Shown here: in pieces, positions 7,583 through 17,389 of the stretch
Position numbering within the stretch: position 1 is the stretch's first letter
How the letters are laid out: every line of letters starts with the position of its first letter
Assembly (NCBI GenBank): GCA_002083825.1
Contig: DAZV01000059.1
Location: 1-64,000 of the forward strand
Source: Candidatus Sericytochromatia bacterium S15B-MN24 CBMW_12
Lineage (GTDB): Bacteria; Cyanobacteriota; Sericytochromatia; S15B-MN24; UBA4093
Direction: 5' to 3'
Length of the DNA: 64,000 nt
Translations under genes and position numbers: made by a program
Notes under the pieces: generated by a model
Databases searched by the model: none
Seen by the model: only the letters and a program-made list of their open reading frames with translations
What the model was told of the DNA's origin: nothing

Positions 7583-8035
7583 TTGACCCGAGAGATCGAT
7601 CGAGAAAACGACCGACCGATGGACGAACTGCTCCTGGTCTTGTTCCGAATGACCAGACGCCGTTTCCAGGCGATCGCCGAGCGCAACCTGCTCACCTTCC
7701 CCCAACTGATCGCCCTGCGACACCTGCGACAGGCGGGACCTGTCCCCATGTCGGACCTGACCGCCCGACTCGGCACCACCCCCGGAGCCTTGACGGGCCT
7801 GGTGGACCGCCTGCAGGAAGCGGGATTCGTGGCCCGACACCCCTCCCAGCATGACCGCCGCGTCATTCACCTCGACCTCACCCCCCGCGCCCACGAGATC
7901 CTGACGACCATCCACTCGGATTGGAGCCATGAAGTCAGCCAATGGCTCGCTCGTCTCGACCCCGTGGAGCAACTCAGTCTCTCAAAGGGCCTCAACGCCC
8001 TGATCGATGCGGAGATCCCCCTTGGCACCCAGTAG
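7583..8035 (+). CDS. MarR family transcriptional regulator
   Basis: About 150 residues with a winged-helix core: helix segment FPQLIALRHL, recognition region TARLGTTPGALTGLVDRLQEAGFV, and wing RHPSQHDRRVIHLDLTPRA with the family DxR (HDRR). The TTG start at 7583 is preceded by GAGG; an ATG at 7619 is possible. The gene overlaps the following exporter gene, so the two are probably one transcript. A perfect palindrome just upstream is the likely binding site. A phenolic or drug ligand is typical for the family but cannot be read from sequence. Confidence 0.9.
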   Translation: MTREIDRENDRPMDELLLVLFRMTRRRFQAIAERNLLTFPQLIALRHLRQAGPVPMSDLTARLGTTPGALTGLVDRLQEAGFVARHPSQHDRRVIHLDLTPRAHEILTTIHSDWSHEVSQWLARLDPVEQLSLSKGLNALIDAEIPLGTQ

Positions 8036-9617
8036 AAAAGTCGTCATGAGCGGCATCCTCCTTTCCCTCGTGCTCGCCGCCCTGAACCAAACCATGGTCA
8101 GCACCGCCATGCCCCGCATCATCGCCTCACTCGGCGGCATGGACTTGTACAGCTGGGTCTTCTCGGCCTACATGCTCGCCGCCACCGTCTTCGTCCCGAT
8201 CTTCGGCAAGCTCTCCGACCAGTTCGGACGCCGCCCCCTCATCCTCATGGGAATCGGGTTCTTCACTCTCGGCGCTCTCCTCTCCGGACTCGCCCAGGAC
8301 ATGCCCCAGCTGATCGTTTGCCGCGCCCTTCAGGGCCTCGGAGCGAGCGCCATGATGCCCGTCTCCTTCGCCGTGGTCGCCGATCTTTACCCTCCCAACG
8401 AGCGTGGCAAGTCCCAGGGTTTCATCGGGGCCGCCTTCGGGGTCGCCAGCATCATCGGCCCCTTGCTCGGCGGCTGGATCACCGATCACACCTCCTGGCG
8501 CTGGACCTTCCTCGTCAACGTTCCCGTGGGCCTGCTCGCCTTCGCCATCTCCCGCTACACCCTTCCCCGCCCCCAGAAGCGCGAGGAGCGCGTCTCCATC
8601 GACTACCTCGGCGCCGCCTCGCTCATCGGCGCTACCTCCAGCATCCTCTTGCTCACCAGCCTCGGCGGTAGCCAGTTCCCTTGGATTTCACTCCCCAGCC
8701 TCCTGCTGGGAGGAACAGGACTGTTGCTTGTTTTGGCCTTCGTCGGGGTCGAATCCCGGGCCAAGGAGCCCATCCTGCCCCTGGATCTCTTCAAGAACCC
8801 CATCTTCACCGTCTCCGTGATGGCCTCCCTGCTCACCGGCATCATCATGTTCGGAAACACCATGTTCATCCCCCTCTTCGTCCAGGGAGTCATCGGAACC
8901 AGCGCGACGGCCGCCGGCATGCTCATGATGCCCCTCATGCTCAGCAACGTCGTCGGCAGCACCCTCAGCGGAAACCTCGCCTCGCGAACCGGCCGCTACC
9001 GCTGGCTGGCAATCGGCGGGCTTGCCATCCTGGCCGGGGGCGAATTCTTGCTCACCCGAATGTCCGCAGCCACGAGCAATCCCCAGGCCATCCTGAACAT
9101 GATCGTGGTCGGCTTCGGACTGGGCCTCACCATGCCCATCTTCGTCCTCGCCGTTCAGAACTCGGTCTCTCCGCGACGCATCGGCTCGGTGACCTCGCTG
9201 GTGCAGTTCTTCCGCTCGATGGGCGGCACGCTCGGAGTCGCAGGCCTGGGCGCCGTTCTATCCCACCACATGGCCGTGGAAATGATGCGAGCCTACCCGA
9301 CCATGACGGCCGAAGCCATGCCCAGTCCCCAGGCCCTGCTCTCGCCCGATGCCGTGGCAAAGCTCCCCGAGGCCATGTTCGTGGCCTTGCGGCAGGTGCT
9401 CACCCACGGCCTTCACAATGTCTTCGTCTATGGTCTCGTCATCGCGACGATCGCGGTCGCCGTGGGGCTGCTGCTCAAGGAGGCTACGCTGCGAAAGTCC
9501 ACCCTTCCCCCCTTGCAGAAAGCCGGCGAGGAGCTGGCCGCCGAAGGCCTCTCGGGCATCGTCCTGCGATCCGAGGACGAACCCGATCTCTTCGGGGGGA
9601 GTCCCGCGAAGCCCTGA
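8007..9617 (+). CDS. MFS multidrug exporter, DHA2 (EmrB/QacA) family
   Basis: A 536-residue, probably 14-helix drug:proton antiporter of the inner membrane. The opening LVLAALNQTMVSTAMPRI is the DHA2 motif in helix 1, GKLSDQFGRRPLI the loop 2-3 motif A, and FGVASIIGPLLGGWIT the antiporter motif C. It overlaps the MarR gene by 29 bp if started at 8007. A start at the ATG 8046 would remove the Arg-Lys stretch usual before helix 1, so 8007 is preferred. A strong hairpin terminator follows. It is probably derepressed when the MarR ligand binds. Confidence 0.92.
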   Translation: MRRSPLAPSRKVVMSGILLSLVLAALNQTMVSTAMPRIIASLGGMDLYSWVFSAYMLAATVFVPIFGKLSDQFGRRPLILMGIGFFTLGALLSGLAQDMPQLIVCRALQGLGASAMMPVSFAVVADLYPPNERGKSQGFIGAAFGVASIIGPLLGGWITDHTSWRWTFLVNVPVGLLAFAISRYTLPRPQKREERVSIDYLGAASLIGATSSILLLTSLGGSQFPWISLPSLLLGGTGLLLVLAFVGVESRAKEPILPLDLFKNPIFTVSVMASLLTGIIMFGNTMFIPLFVQGVIGTSATAAGMLMMPLMLSNVVGSTLSGNLASRTGRYRWLAIGGLAILAGGEFLLTRMSAATSNPQAILNMIVVGFGLGLTMPIFVLAVQNSVSPRRIGSVTSLVQFFRSMGGTLGVAGLGAVLSHHMAVEMMRAYPTMTAEAMPSPQALLSPDAVAKLPEAMFVALRQVLTHGLHNVFVYGLVIATIAVAVGLLLKEATLRKSTLPPLQKAGEELAAEGLSGIVLRSEDEPDLFGGSPAKP

Positions 9618-9624
9618 AGCTCAA

Positions 9625-9665
9625 AAGCCCGAGGCCCCCGGAATGATACCGGGGGCCTCGGGCTT
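9625..9665. terminator. Strong bidirectional hairpin between MFS and pntB
   Basis: 17-bp perfect stem (AAGCCCGAGGCCCCCGG and its complement) with a 7-base loop, between convergent genes. Confidence 0.85.
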
Positions 9666-9692
9666 CGATGCGAAAAAACGCTTTCCGCCGTG

Positions 9693-11162
9693 CTAATCCA
9701 GCGCCTTGACCAGGTCCTCGATCACCTTCTTGGCATCTCCGAAGACCATCATGGTCTTGTCCATGTAGAAGAGTTCGTTGTCCAGGCCCGCGTAGCCGGA
9801 CGCCATCGACCGCTTGATGACGATGACCGTCTTGGCTTTGTAGGCATCCAGGATGGGCATGCCCGCGATGGGGGACTTGGGATCCGTCTTGGCCGCCGGA
9901 TTGACGACGTCGTTGGCGCCTACGACCAGGGCCACGTCGGCCTGACCGAACTCGCTGTTGATGTCCTCCATCTCGAAGACCTGATCGTAGGGGACCTCGG
10001 CTTCCGCCAGAAGGACGTTCATGTGTCCGGGCATGCGGCCGGCGACCGGGTGGATGGCGTACTTGACGTTCACGCCCTTCGCGGTCAGCTTCTCCACCAG
10101 CTCCTTGAGCGCATGCTGAGCCCGCGCCACCGCCAGGCCGTAGCCCGGAACGATGATGACCGTCTCGGCGTTGCCCATGATGAACGCGGCATCATCGGGA
10201 GAGCCCGACTTCACGGGCCGCTGAACCTGAGCGCCCGCGGGTCCGGCCTCGGCTTCGCCGCCGAACCCCCCCAGGATGACGCTGATGAAGGAGCGGTTCA
10301 TGGCCTTGCACATGATGTAGGAGAGAATCGCACCCGACGAGCCCACCAGCGAGCCCGCGATGATCAGCATCGCGTTGTTGAGCGAGAAGCCGATCCCCGC
10401 GGCCGCCCAACCCGAGTAGCTGTTGAGCATCGAGACGACGACCGGCATGTCCGCGCCGCCGATGGGAATGATCATGAGCACGCCGAGGACGAAGGCAATC
10501 GCCAGCATCGCGAGGAATGGCGCCCACGCCTGGGTGACGGCGAAGGCGATGCCGAAGCCGAGCATCAGCAATGCCAACACGAGATTCAGCATGTGCTGAC
10601 CCTTGAAGGCCACCGGCGCCCCCTGGAAGAGTCGGAACTTGTACTTGCCCGACAGCTTCCCGAAGGCGATGACCGACCCCGAGAAGGTGATGGCCCCCAC
10701 GAAGGTCCCGATGAAGAGCTCCACGCGGTTACCGACGGGGATCGCCCCGCCGACGTCACCGAGACCGAAGGCCTGGGGCTCGGCGACCACGGCGACCGCG
10801 ATGCAGACTGCCGCCATGCCTATCAGCGAGTGCATTGCCGCGACCAGTTCGGGCATCTTGGTCATCTCGACCCGCTTGGCCAGAAGGGTCCCGATGGTAC
10901 CGCCGACGAGAAGTCCCGCGGCGATGAGCCCGAGGCCCAATCCGAGGCCCCCACCGGCTTGCATGCCTTCGGCCAGTTGCGCGACGGGTCGAAGGCCATG
11001 GCTGACGATCAGCGCGAGCGTGGTCACAATGGCGATCGCCATCCCGACCATCCCGAACGTGTTGCCCTTGCGGGCGCTGCTGGGATGCGAAAGACCCTTC
11101 AGGGCCTCGATGAAACAAACCGACGCCACCAGGTAAAGCAGCGCCACCAGACTCTCGCTCAT
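9693..11162 (-). CDS. pntB: NAD(P) transhydrogenase beta subunit
   Basis: 489 residues. The N-terminal two-thirds is a multi-helix membrane domain. The C-terminal third is the soluble NADP(H)-binding domain III, with the [25 protein letters not shown] segment and the [13 protein letters not shown] motif. Together with the two preceding genes it forms the proton-translocating transhydrogenase that makes NADPH from NADH at the expense of proton motive force. It overlaps the preceding small subunit gene by 4 bp (ATGA), indicating translational coupling. Confidence 0.95.
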   Translation of the reverse strand: MSESLVALLYLVASVCFIEALKGLSHPSSARKGNTFGMVGMAIAIVTTLALIVSHGLRPVAQLAEGMQAGGGLGLGLGLIAAGLLVGGTIGTLLAKRVEMTKMPELVAAMHSLIGMAAVCIAVAVVAEPQAFGLGDVGGAIPVGNRVELFIGTFVGAITFSGSVIAFGKLSGKYKFRLFQGAPVAFKGQHMLNLVLALLMLGFGIAFAVTQAWAPFLAMLAIAFVLGVLMIIPIGGADMPVVVSMLNSYSGWAAAGIGFSLNNAMLIIAGSLVGSSGAILSYIMCKAMNRSFISVILGGFGGEAEAGPAGAQVQRPVKSGSPDDAAFIMGNAETVIIVPGYGLAVARAQHALKELVEKLTAKGVNVKYAIHPVAGRMPGHMNVLLAEAEVPYDQVFEMEDINSEFGQADVALVVGANDVVNPAAKTDPKSPIAGMPILDAYKAKTVIVIKRSMASGYAGLDNELFYMDKTMMVFGDAKKVIEDLVKALD

Positions 11163-11479
11163 GAATGGACTCCCTTGGCGTCAGACTTCGGCCCCTTGGT
11201 CTCTTTCTTCTTGAACATCTCCAGCATCCGCTGGGTCACCAGGAAACCTCCGAAAACGTTGACGGCAGCCAAGGCGACCGCAAGGGTGCCCATCGACATG
11301 CCGATCAGTCCGGTCGTCTTTCCGGCCGCCAGGAGCGCTCCGACGATGATGATGGCCGAAATCGCGTTGGTGACCGCCATCAAGGGCGTGTGAAGGGCGG
11401 GGGTCACCCGCCAGACCACGTGGTAGCCCACGTAAATCGCCAGCACGAAAATGATCAGGTTGCTTACGGTATGATCCAT
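11159..11479 (-). CDS. pntAB: NAD(P) transhydrogenase alpha-2 (small membrane) subunit
   Basis: 106 residues with three or four hydrophobic helices. The [27 protein letters not shown] stretch is diagnostic of the membrane part of PntA. In enterobacteria this part is fused to the NAD domain; here it is a separate gene as in Rhodospirillum-type three-gene systems. It overlaps pntB by 4 bp and follows pntAA by 24 bp. Confidence 0.93.
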   Translation of the reverse strand: MDHTVSNLIIFVLAIYVGYHVVWRVTPALHTPLMAVTNAISAIIIVGALLAAGKTTGLIGMSMGTLAVALAAVNVFGGFLVTQRMLEMFKKKETKGPKSDAKGVHS

Positions 11480-11503
11480 GTTTTGCTCTCTTCCTGCTCG
11501 CGC

Positions 11504-12655
11504 TTACTTGCCGGCCGTCGCGGCGCCCGGACCCGCGGGGGCCTTCTTGAGCACCTCGCCGTCGGCGCAGACCATCGACGCCGCGATGATCTCATCGGTG
11601 CGATCCAGCGAGAGATTGCCGTCCTTGTCGAAGACGAGCTTCAGGAAGTCGAGCACGTTCCGCGCGTAGAGCGCCGAGGCGTCCGTCGCCACCAGGGCGG
11701 GAAGATTCGCCTCGCCGATGAGGTGAACCCCGTACTTGGTGACGGTCTTGCCGACTTCCGAAAGGGGGCAGTTGCCACCTTGCTCGACCGCGAGATCCAC
11801 GATCACCGAGCCCGGTTTCATCTCCTTCACCGTTTCCTCGCGCAGCAGAACCGGAGCCTTGCGGCCGGGTATCAGCGCGGTGGTGATGATGATATCCGCC
11901 TGCTTGGCACGCTCATGCACCAGTTCGGCCTGACGACGCATCCAGTCCGCAGGCATCGGACGCGCGTAGCCGCCCACTCCCTGGGCAATTTCGCGCTCCT
12001 CGTCGGTCAGGTAAGGAACGTCGAGGAACTTCGCCCCCAGCGATTCCACCTGTTCCTTGACCGCGGGGCGAACGTCGGAGGCCTCGATCACGGCGCCGAG
12101 CCGCTTGGCGGTGGCGATCGCCTGAAGTCCCGCCACGCCGGCCCCCAGGATCAACACCCGAGCCGCCTTGACCGTGCCTGCCGCCGTCATCAACATCGGC
12201 ATGAAGCGCTGATACGTGTTGGCCGCGATCAGGACCGCCTTGTAGCCTGCGATGTTGGCCTGCGAAGACAAGACGTCCATCGACTGGGCGCGCGTGATGC
12301 GGGGAACCGCCTCCAGCGCGAAGGCCGTCAACTTCCGGTCCGCCATCGCCGCCAAATTCTCCGCGTCGAAAGGGTTGAGCATGCCGACGAGCATGGCGCC
12401 CGCGTTCATCATGGCGCGCTCCTCGGCCTGCGGAGCTCGGACCTTGAGAACCATCTCCGAACCCAGTGCCTCGGCTGCCGTCACGATTTCCGCCCCCGCG
12501 GCCTCGTAGGTGGCGTCGGGGATGCTGGCGCCGTTTCCGGCACCGGCCTGCACGACGACGCGATGCTTCGCCGCGATCAGTTTCTTCACCGTTTCGGGGG
12601 TGGCGGCTACACGGGTCTCCCCGGGCCAGGTCTCGGCGGGAATGCCGATTCTCAT
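11504..12655 (-). CDS. pntAA: NAD(P) transhydrogenase alpha-1 (NAD-binding) subunit
   Basis: 383 residues of alanine-dehydrogenase/transhydrogenase domain I. The start RIGIPAETWPGETRVAATPETV and the segment RITRAQSMDVLSSQANIAGYKAV are classic. The Rossmann motif GAGVAGLQAIATAKRLGA is followed by VIEASDVRP. It is the first gene of pntAA–pntAB–pntB on the minus strand. Binds NAD(H) on the cytoplasmic side and transfers hydride to NADP bound by PntB. Confidence 0.95.
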   Translation of the reverse strand: MRIGIPAETWPGETRVAATPETVKKLIAAKHRVVVQAGAGNGASIPDATYEAAGAEIVTAAEALGSEMVLKVRAPQAEERAMMNAGAMLVGMLNPFDAENLAAMADRKLTAFALEAVPRITRAQSMDVLSSQANIAGYKAVLIAANTYQRFMPMLMTAAGTVKAARVLILGAGVAGLQAIATAKRLGAVIEASDVRPAVKEQVESLGAKFLDVPYLTDEEREIAQGVGGYARPMPADWMRRQAELVHERAKQADIIITTALIPGRKAPVLLREETVKEMKPGSVIVDLAVEQGGNCPLSEVGKTVTKYGVHLIGEANLPALVATDASALYARNVLDFLKLVFDKDGNLSLDRTDEIIAASMVCADGEVLKKAPAGPGAATAGK

Positions 12656-13085
12656 TCGTCCCTCTCAATCTGCTGCGTGGTGGAGAACATCCGGAGCCGC
12701 CCAGGCAGCTGGTCTGTGGCATGAAGGCAAGAGCCGTTTTCAATCGATCCCGCGGGTTTTCACTCAGGAGTAAGAACCGAACGCCGGTAACAACCATTAT
12801 ATCCGCATGATCGCCATGATTACGAAGATGACTCAAGAAATCGCCGAAAAACGACCCTCATCCCCAGATTATCCGCCCGGATCATCCCGCGAGCTCTCCC
12901 GCGACCCGCGCGTCGTGCCGAACGCTTCCCCGGAGCGGAGCCCTCCGTGAATTTAGAGCAATCTGCGAATTCCGGAGCCTGCGCGACATGACTGAAGGAC
13001 ATGGACCGACTCGGGACGACATGGTCGGAGTCGGCGGCCCCTCGTTCTCGACGCGAAAAAGGGGTGGTTCGACGGAGTCGAGCCG
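12656..13085. other. 430-bp gap: end of RND operon and pnt promoter region
   Basis: No convincing gene. The right part follows the RND permease stop and has a CCGACTC…GAGTCGG inverted pair (13006-13034) that may end the efflux transcript. The left part should carry the pnt promoter: a perfect TATAAT reads on the minus strand at 12801-12796, about 140 bp before pntAA. No good -35 was found. Confidence 0.5.
12796..12801 (-). promoter_or_regulatory. Candidate -10 element for pntAA
   Basis: TATAAT on the minus strand upstream of pntAA. Only the -10 matches the consensus, so this is tentative. Confidence 0.35.
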
Positions 13086-16000
13086 TTAGCCGGCGGCCAC
13101 CTCGGGCAGTACCGTTTCCGGCGCGTGCGCTTCGGTCCGTGGACGCCGACTCCAGCGGTCCAAGTAGACGTAAACCACCGGCGTGAGATAGAGCGTGATC
13201 ACCTGGGAGATCAGCAACCCGCCCACGACGGCGAGACCCAGGGACTGACGGGCCTCGCCGCCCGCCCCGTGGCCGATTGCCAGCGGCAGGGCCCCCATGA
13301 CGGCGGCAGCCGTCGTCATCATGATGGGACGGAACCTGACGAGGCCCGCCTCGAAAATGGCTTCGGCTGCCGATTTCCCCTGCCGCTCCGCGCCTATCGC
13401 GAAGTCGATCATCATGATGGCGTTCTTCTTGACGATGCCGATCAGCATGATCAAGCCGACGAACCCATAGATATCCAGGGTCTTGTCGAAGAGCATCAAG
13501 ACCGCCAACGCTCCCATGGCTGCGGAAGGCAAGCCCGCGAGGACCGTGATCGGATGGATGAAGCTCTCGTAGAGCATGCCCAGGACCAGGTAGATCACCA
13601 GGATGGCGACAAACAGCAGCACTCCCATGTTTCGGGTGGACTCCTGGAAGACCTGCGCCGAGCCCTGGAACGCGAAGGATACCCCGTCCGGCAAGACCTC
13701 GGCGGCAGCGCTCTCCACCAGGCGCGTCGCCTCGTTGAGCGGCACTCCGGGGGCCACGTTGAACGAGAGGGTCACCGCCGGCAACTGTCCGAGGTGATTG
13801 ACGGTCACGGGTCCCACGCCCTCGGCCTGCGTCGTGACGGCGGACATCGGGACGAGCTTACCGGTCGCCGAGCGCACGTAAAGCGCCTGGATGCCGGCAG
13901 GATTCGCCTGGTATTCCGGCAGCACCTCCAGGATGACCTGGTAATCGTTGCTCGGCGTGTAGATCTGCGACACCTGACGCGAGCCGAAGGCCGTGCCCAA
14001 CGTCGTCATGATCGACTCCGCGCTCACGCCCGCGACCGCCGCCGCCTCGCGATCGATCGTCACCTGCACCTGGGGAGCCCGGTTCTCCAGATCGGAGTTC
14101 ACGCCCTCCAGCTCCGGAAGGATTTTCATCCGAGCCTCCAGGGCGTCTGCCGCCTTCACGATGGCCGCATGGTCGGTTCCCTGGAGGGTCAGCTGGTACG
14201 TGCTGCGGGTCGACATCCCCCCGATCCGGATGGCCGGCGGCACGGACGCGAAGGCCCGGATGCCGGGGATGTTCGAGAGGGGGCCCTTCAACTGGCCGGC
14301 GACGGTCTCGGCCGAATCATGACGCTCGTCGTGAGGCTTGAGGGTCACGAACATCCGCCCCGAGGTGCCGCCTCCACCGAAGCCGCCTCCGGCGGTCACC
14401 GTCGACATGAAGCCCGCCACGTTGGGGTTCTTCTCCACGATGGAGGCCGCCACCTGCTGGTGACGGACCATGTCCTCGAAGGAGACGCCCTGCTGCGCCT
14501 GCGTGGAGATCATGATCTGTCCCACGTCCTCCTTGGGCAGGAAGCCCTTCGGAATCGCGTTGAAGAGCCAGCCGGTCACTCCGATCATGGCGAAGAAAAC
14601 GAGGAGGGCCTGCCTGCGCCTGGCCATCACGGCCCGGAGCGTGCGCGCGTAGAAATCCAGCGCGCCCTGGAAGATCCCTTCCGTGACCGCGTAGAACCGG
14701 CCCGTGGGTTGCTCCTGGCGCAGGAACCGCGCGCCGAGCATCGGCGTCAGCGTGAGCGAGACCAGCCCGGAGATGAGGATGGCCACCGAGATGGTGATCG
14801 CGAACTCGTTGAAGAGTCGCCCGACGATCCCGCCCATGAACAGCACCGGGATGAAGACGGCCACCAGCGAGAGGGTCATCGCGACGATCGTGAACGCGAT
14901 CTCGCGCGAGCCCTTGAGAGCCGCCATCATGCGGCTCTCGCCGGCCTCCAGGTGTCTCACGATGTTCTCGAGCATGACGATGGCGTCGTCCACCACGAAC
15001 CCCGCGGCCAAGGTCAAGGCCATCAACGAGAGGTTGTTCAGGCTGAACCCCATGAACGACATGACTCCGAAGGTGCCGATGATCGACGTGGGCAAGGCCA
15101 GGCTCGGAATCAGGGTGGCCGAGGCGTTCCTCAGGAAGAGGAAGATCACCATGATGACGAGCCCCATGGTGAGCACCAGCGTGAACTGAACCTCGTTCAC
15201 GCTCGCGCGGATCGACACGCTGCGATCGTAGAGCACGTCGAGGTCGACCGAAGCGGGAATGGCGCGGCGAAGCTCGGGCAGATACTCCTTGACTCCGTTC
15301 ACCACATCGATGGCATTGGAGCCGGGCTGGCGCTGGATCGCGAGCACCATGCCGCGCTTGCCGTTGAACCATGCCGCGCTGCGCTCGTTCTCCACCGAGT
15401 CGAGGACGCGCCCCAGCTCGTCGAGGCGGATGGGGGCGCCGTTGCGATAGGCCACGATCAGCTGCCGATAGGCCTCGGCGTTCTCCAGCTGACCCCGCGC
15501 CTGGACGTCGAAGGCTTGATAGCGTCCATTCAGCGTGCCGGTGGGCTGGTTCGAGTTGCCCCGGCGCATGGCCGAATCCACCTCGTCCATGCCGATGCCG
15601 CGCGCCGCCAAGACGGCGGGATCCAGCTGAGCCCGAACGGCATACTTCGCCTGTCCCCAGACGTTCACCTGACTCACGCCCGAGACCGTCGAGATCTGCT
15701 GCGCCAGCATCGTTTCCGCGTACTCGTTCAGCTGGGAGAGGGGAAGGGTCTCGGAGGTGATCGCCAGCATCAGGATCGGCGCGTCCGCCGGGTTGACCTT
15801 GCGGAAGGTCGGGGGCGACGTCATGCCGGACGGCAGCCGCCGGCTCGCGGCGGCGATCGCCGACTGAACGTCCTGAGCCGCCGAATCGATGTCCCGATCC
15901 AGCTTGAACTGCAGCGTGATCCGCGTCTGACCCATCGAACTCGACGAACTCATCGAATCCAGGCCCGCAATCGTCATGAATTGGCGCTCGAGCGGCGAAG

Positions 16001-16190
16001 CCACCGAGGACGCCATCGTCTCGGGGCTGGCCCCGGAGAGATTGGCGGAAACCTGAAGCGTCGGGAAATCCACGGCGGGAAGATTGCTCACCGGCAACTG
16101 GAAGTACCCGAGCACCCCGAAGAGCACCAGGGCGATCGTCATCAGGGTCGTGGCCACCGGCCGCCTGATGAAGCCCTCGGAAAGGTTCAT
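13086..16190 (-). CDS. RND efflux permease (AcrB/MdtB-C type)
   Basis: 1034 residues, the usual length for hydrophobe/amphiphile RND pumps. The N-terminus NLSEGFIRRPVATTLMTIAL is the first transmembrane helix with its FI.RPV signature. LAAGFVVDDAIVMLENI in helix 4 holds the proton-relay Asp pair. Two large periplasmic loops and a second six-helix half follow. Sequence features such as GQTRITLQF and PTGTLNG are closest to the MdtB/MdtC branch. It is the last gene of tolC-like–MFP–RND, overlapping the adaptor gene by 4 bp. It exports drugs or other amphiphiles from periplasm and inner leaflet through the TolC-like channel. Confidence 0.95.
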   Translation of the reverse strand: MNLSEGFIRRPVATTLMTIALVLFGVLGYFQLPVSNLPAVDFPTLQVSANLSGASPETMASSVASPLERQFMTIAGLDSMSSSSSMGQTRITLQFKLDRDIDSAAQDVQSAIAAASRRLPSGMTSPPTFRKVNPADAPILMLAITSETLPLSQLNEYAETMLAQQISTVSGVSQVNVWGQAKYAVRAQLDPAVLAARGIGMDEVDSAMRRGNSNQPTGTLNGRYQAFDVQARGQLENAEAYRQLIVAYRNGAPIRLDELGRVLDSVENERSAAWFNGKRGMVLAIQRQPGSNAIDVVNGVKEYLPELRRAIPASVDLDVLYDRSVSIRASVNEVQFTLVLTMGLVIMVIFLFLRNASATLIPSLALPTSIIGTFGVMSFMGFSLNNLSLMALTLAAGFVVDDAIVMLENIVRHLEAGESRMMAALKGSREIAFTIVAMTLSLVAVFIPVLFMGGIVGRLFNEFAITISVAILISGLVSLTLTPMLGARFLRQEQPTGRFYAVTEGIFQGALDFYARTLRAVMARRRQALLVFFAMIGVTGWLFNAIPKGFLPKEDVGQIMISTQAQQGVSFEDMVRHQQVAASIVEKNPNVAGFMSTVTAGGGFGGGGTSGRMFVTLKPHDERHDSAETVAGQLKGPLSNIPGIRAFASVPPAIRIGGMSTRSTYQLTLQGTDHAAIVKAADALEARMKILPELEGVNSDLENRAPQVQVTIDREAAAVAGVSAESIMTTLGTAFGSRQVSQIYTPSNDYQVILEVLPEYQANPAGIQALYVRSATGKLVPMSAVTTQAEGVGPVTVNHLGQLPAVTLSFNVAPGVPLNEATRLVESAAAEVLPDGVSFAFQGSAQVFQESTRNMGVLLFVAILVIYLVLGMLYESFIHPITVLAGLPSAAMGALAVLMLFDKTLDIYGFVGLIMLIGIVKKNAIMMIDFAIGAERQGKSAAEAIFEAGLVRFRPIMMTTAAAVMGALPLAIGHGAGGEARQSLGLAVVGGLLISQVITLYLTPVVYVYLDRWSRRPRTEAHAPETVLPEVAAG

Positions 16191-17389
16191 CGGGCGCTCC
16201 TCGACCGCTTGGCCTGGTTGCCGCGAGGCGCCGGCGGCTCGAGATCCGTCCGGATCTCCACCTTGGCGCCGTCCCGAAGCTGTAACGTGCCATCGATGAC
16301 CACCCGCTCGCCGGGTTGCAGCCCCGACCCGACGACGGCCCAGTCACCCTGCATGCGCTCGAGCGCGACCGGGCGCTGGGAAACGGTCTGGTCGGCATTG
16401 ACGACGAACGCGTAGTGCCCATTCTGACTCGGCTGCACGGCTTGGGCCGGCGCGACGACCCGGTTGCGCTCGGTCGTGAGCGTCACGGCCACGTCCGCGA
16501 ATTGCCCCGGCACCAGCGCCCCGCCGTCGTTCGCGAACTGCGCCTTGAGGCGCATCGTCCCGGTGGCGGGATCCACCGCATTGTCGAGGAAGACCACCTT
16601 CCCCGTGACCGCGCGCCCCCCGCGCGGCGTCACCGTGACCCGGATGGGTTCCTCGGCCTGGAAGCGGCGCACCCGATCGATCTCGCCCTGGGGAACCGTG
16701 AAGCTCACCATCATGGGGGAAACCCGGTTGATCACGAGCAGCGGACCCGCGTCGCCCGCTCGAACGAGGTTTCCGACGTCGACTTGGCGATCGCCCGCCA
16801 CCCCTGCCATCGGGGAGACGATCGTCGTGTAGGAAAGCTGAACCCGCGCGCTCTCCACCATCGCGCGATCCGCCTGAACCGTCGCCTCGAGCGCCGCCAC
16901 GCTCGATGTCATCTGTTCGGCCTGCTGCCGCGACACGAATCCCTGAGCCAAAAGCTCTTGATACCGCTGAGCATCCGCTTTTGCTTGTGCCAGTTGGGCC
17001 TGGGCTCGCGCCAGTGCCGCCTCGGCCTGCTTCACTGCCGCTTGGTGGGCCGCGGGGTCAAGCTGGTAGAGCATCTGGCCCTTCGTGACGGGCTGCCCTT
17101 CCTGGAAACCCACCGCGATTACCTGCCCCGAGGCCTGCGCCCTCAGAGCGACGCTCTCGACGGCTTCCACCGTGCCGATGGCCGAAAGCAACACCGGAAC
17201 ATCCGAAAGTCCGACGTCGCCAGCCAGTACGGGAACCGCTCGCATCTTCGGCCCCTTGCCTTCGGGGGCGCCTCGCGGAGTGACGAGAACCTTTCCGACG
17301 ACCAGGGCCACGATAGCAAGCGTGGCCAGCCAGAGGAACCAGCGGCGCTTCGCTCGCTTTTCGGTGGAATTCGAGGGGATGGTGGTCAT
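16187..17389 (-). CDS. RND periplasmic adaptor (membrane fusion protein)
   Basis: 400 residues. One N-terminal membrane anchor (RRWFLWLATLAIVALVVGKV) precedes a lipoyl/barrel-sandwich half (VALRAQASGQVIAVGFQEGQ), a long Ala/Gln-rich alpha-hairpin (residues about 115-180), then the second half lipoyl segment (SPMAGVAGDRQVDVG) and a beta-barrel domain. It has the MdtA layout. It overlaps both neighbours by 4 bp. It links the inner-membrane pump to the outer-membrane channel. Confidence 0.93.
   Translation of the reverse strand: MTTIPSNSTEKRAKRRWFLWLATLAIVALVVGKVLVTPRGAPEGKGPKMRAVPVLAGDVGLSDVPVLLSAIGTVEAVESVALRAQASGQVIAVGFQEGQPVTKGQMLYQLDPAAHQAAVKQAEAALARAQAQLAQAKADAQRYQELLAQGFVSRQQAEQMTSSVAALEATVQADRAMVESARVQLSYTTIVSPMAGVAGDRQVDVGNLVRAGDAGPLLVINRVSPMMVSFTVPQGEIDRVRRFQAEEPIRVTVTPRGGRAVTGKVVFLDNAVDPATGTMRLKAQFANDGGALVPGQFADVAVTLTTERNRVVAPAQAVQPSQNGHYAFVVNADQTVSQRPVALERMQGDWAVVGSGLQPGERVVIDGTLQLRDGAKVEIRTDLEPPAPRGNQAKRSRSAR

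Noticed and set aside
9690..11393. 567-residue plus-strand frame opposite pntB
   Set aside because: Antisense shadow; pntB is complete and recognisable.
12953..12962. TTTAGAGCAA as a fourth copy of the intergenic repeat
   Set aside because: Only ten bases match; the rest of the repeat is absent.
13125..16415. 1096-residue open frame opposite the RND permease
   Set aside because: Composition is His/Arg/Asp-rich as expected for antisense of a GC-rich gene; the RND gene explains the region.
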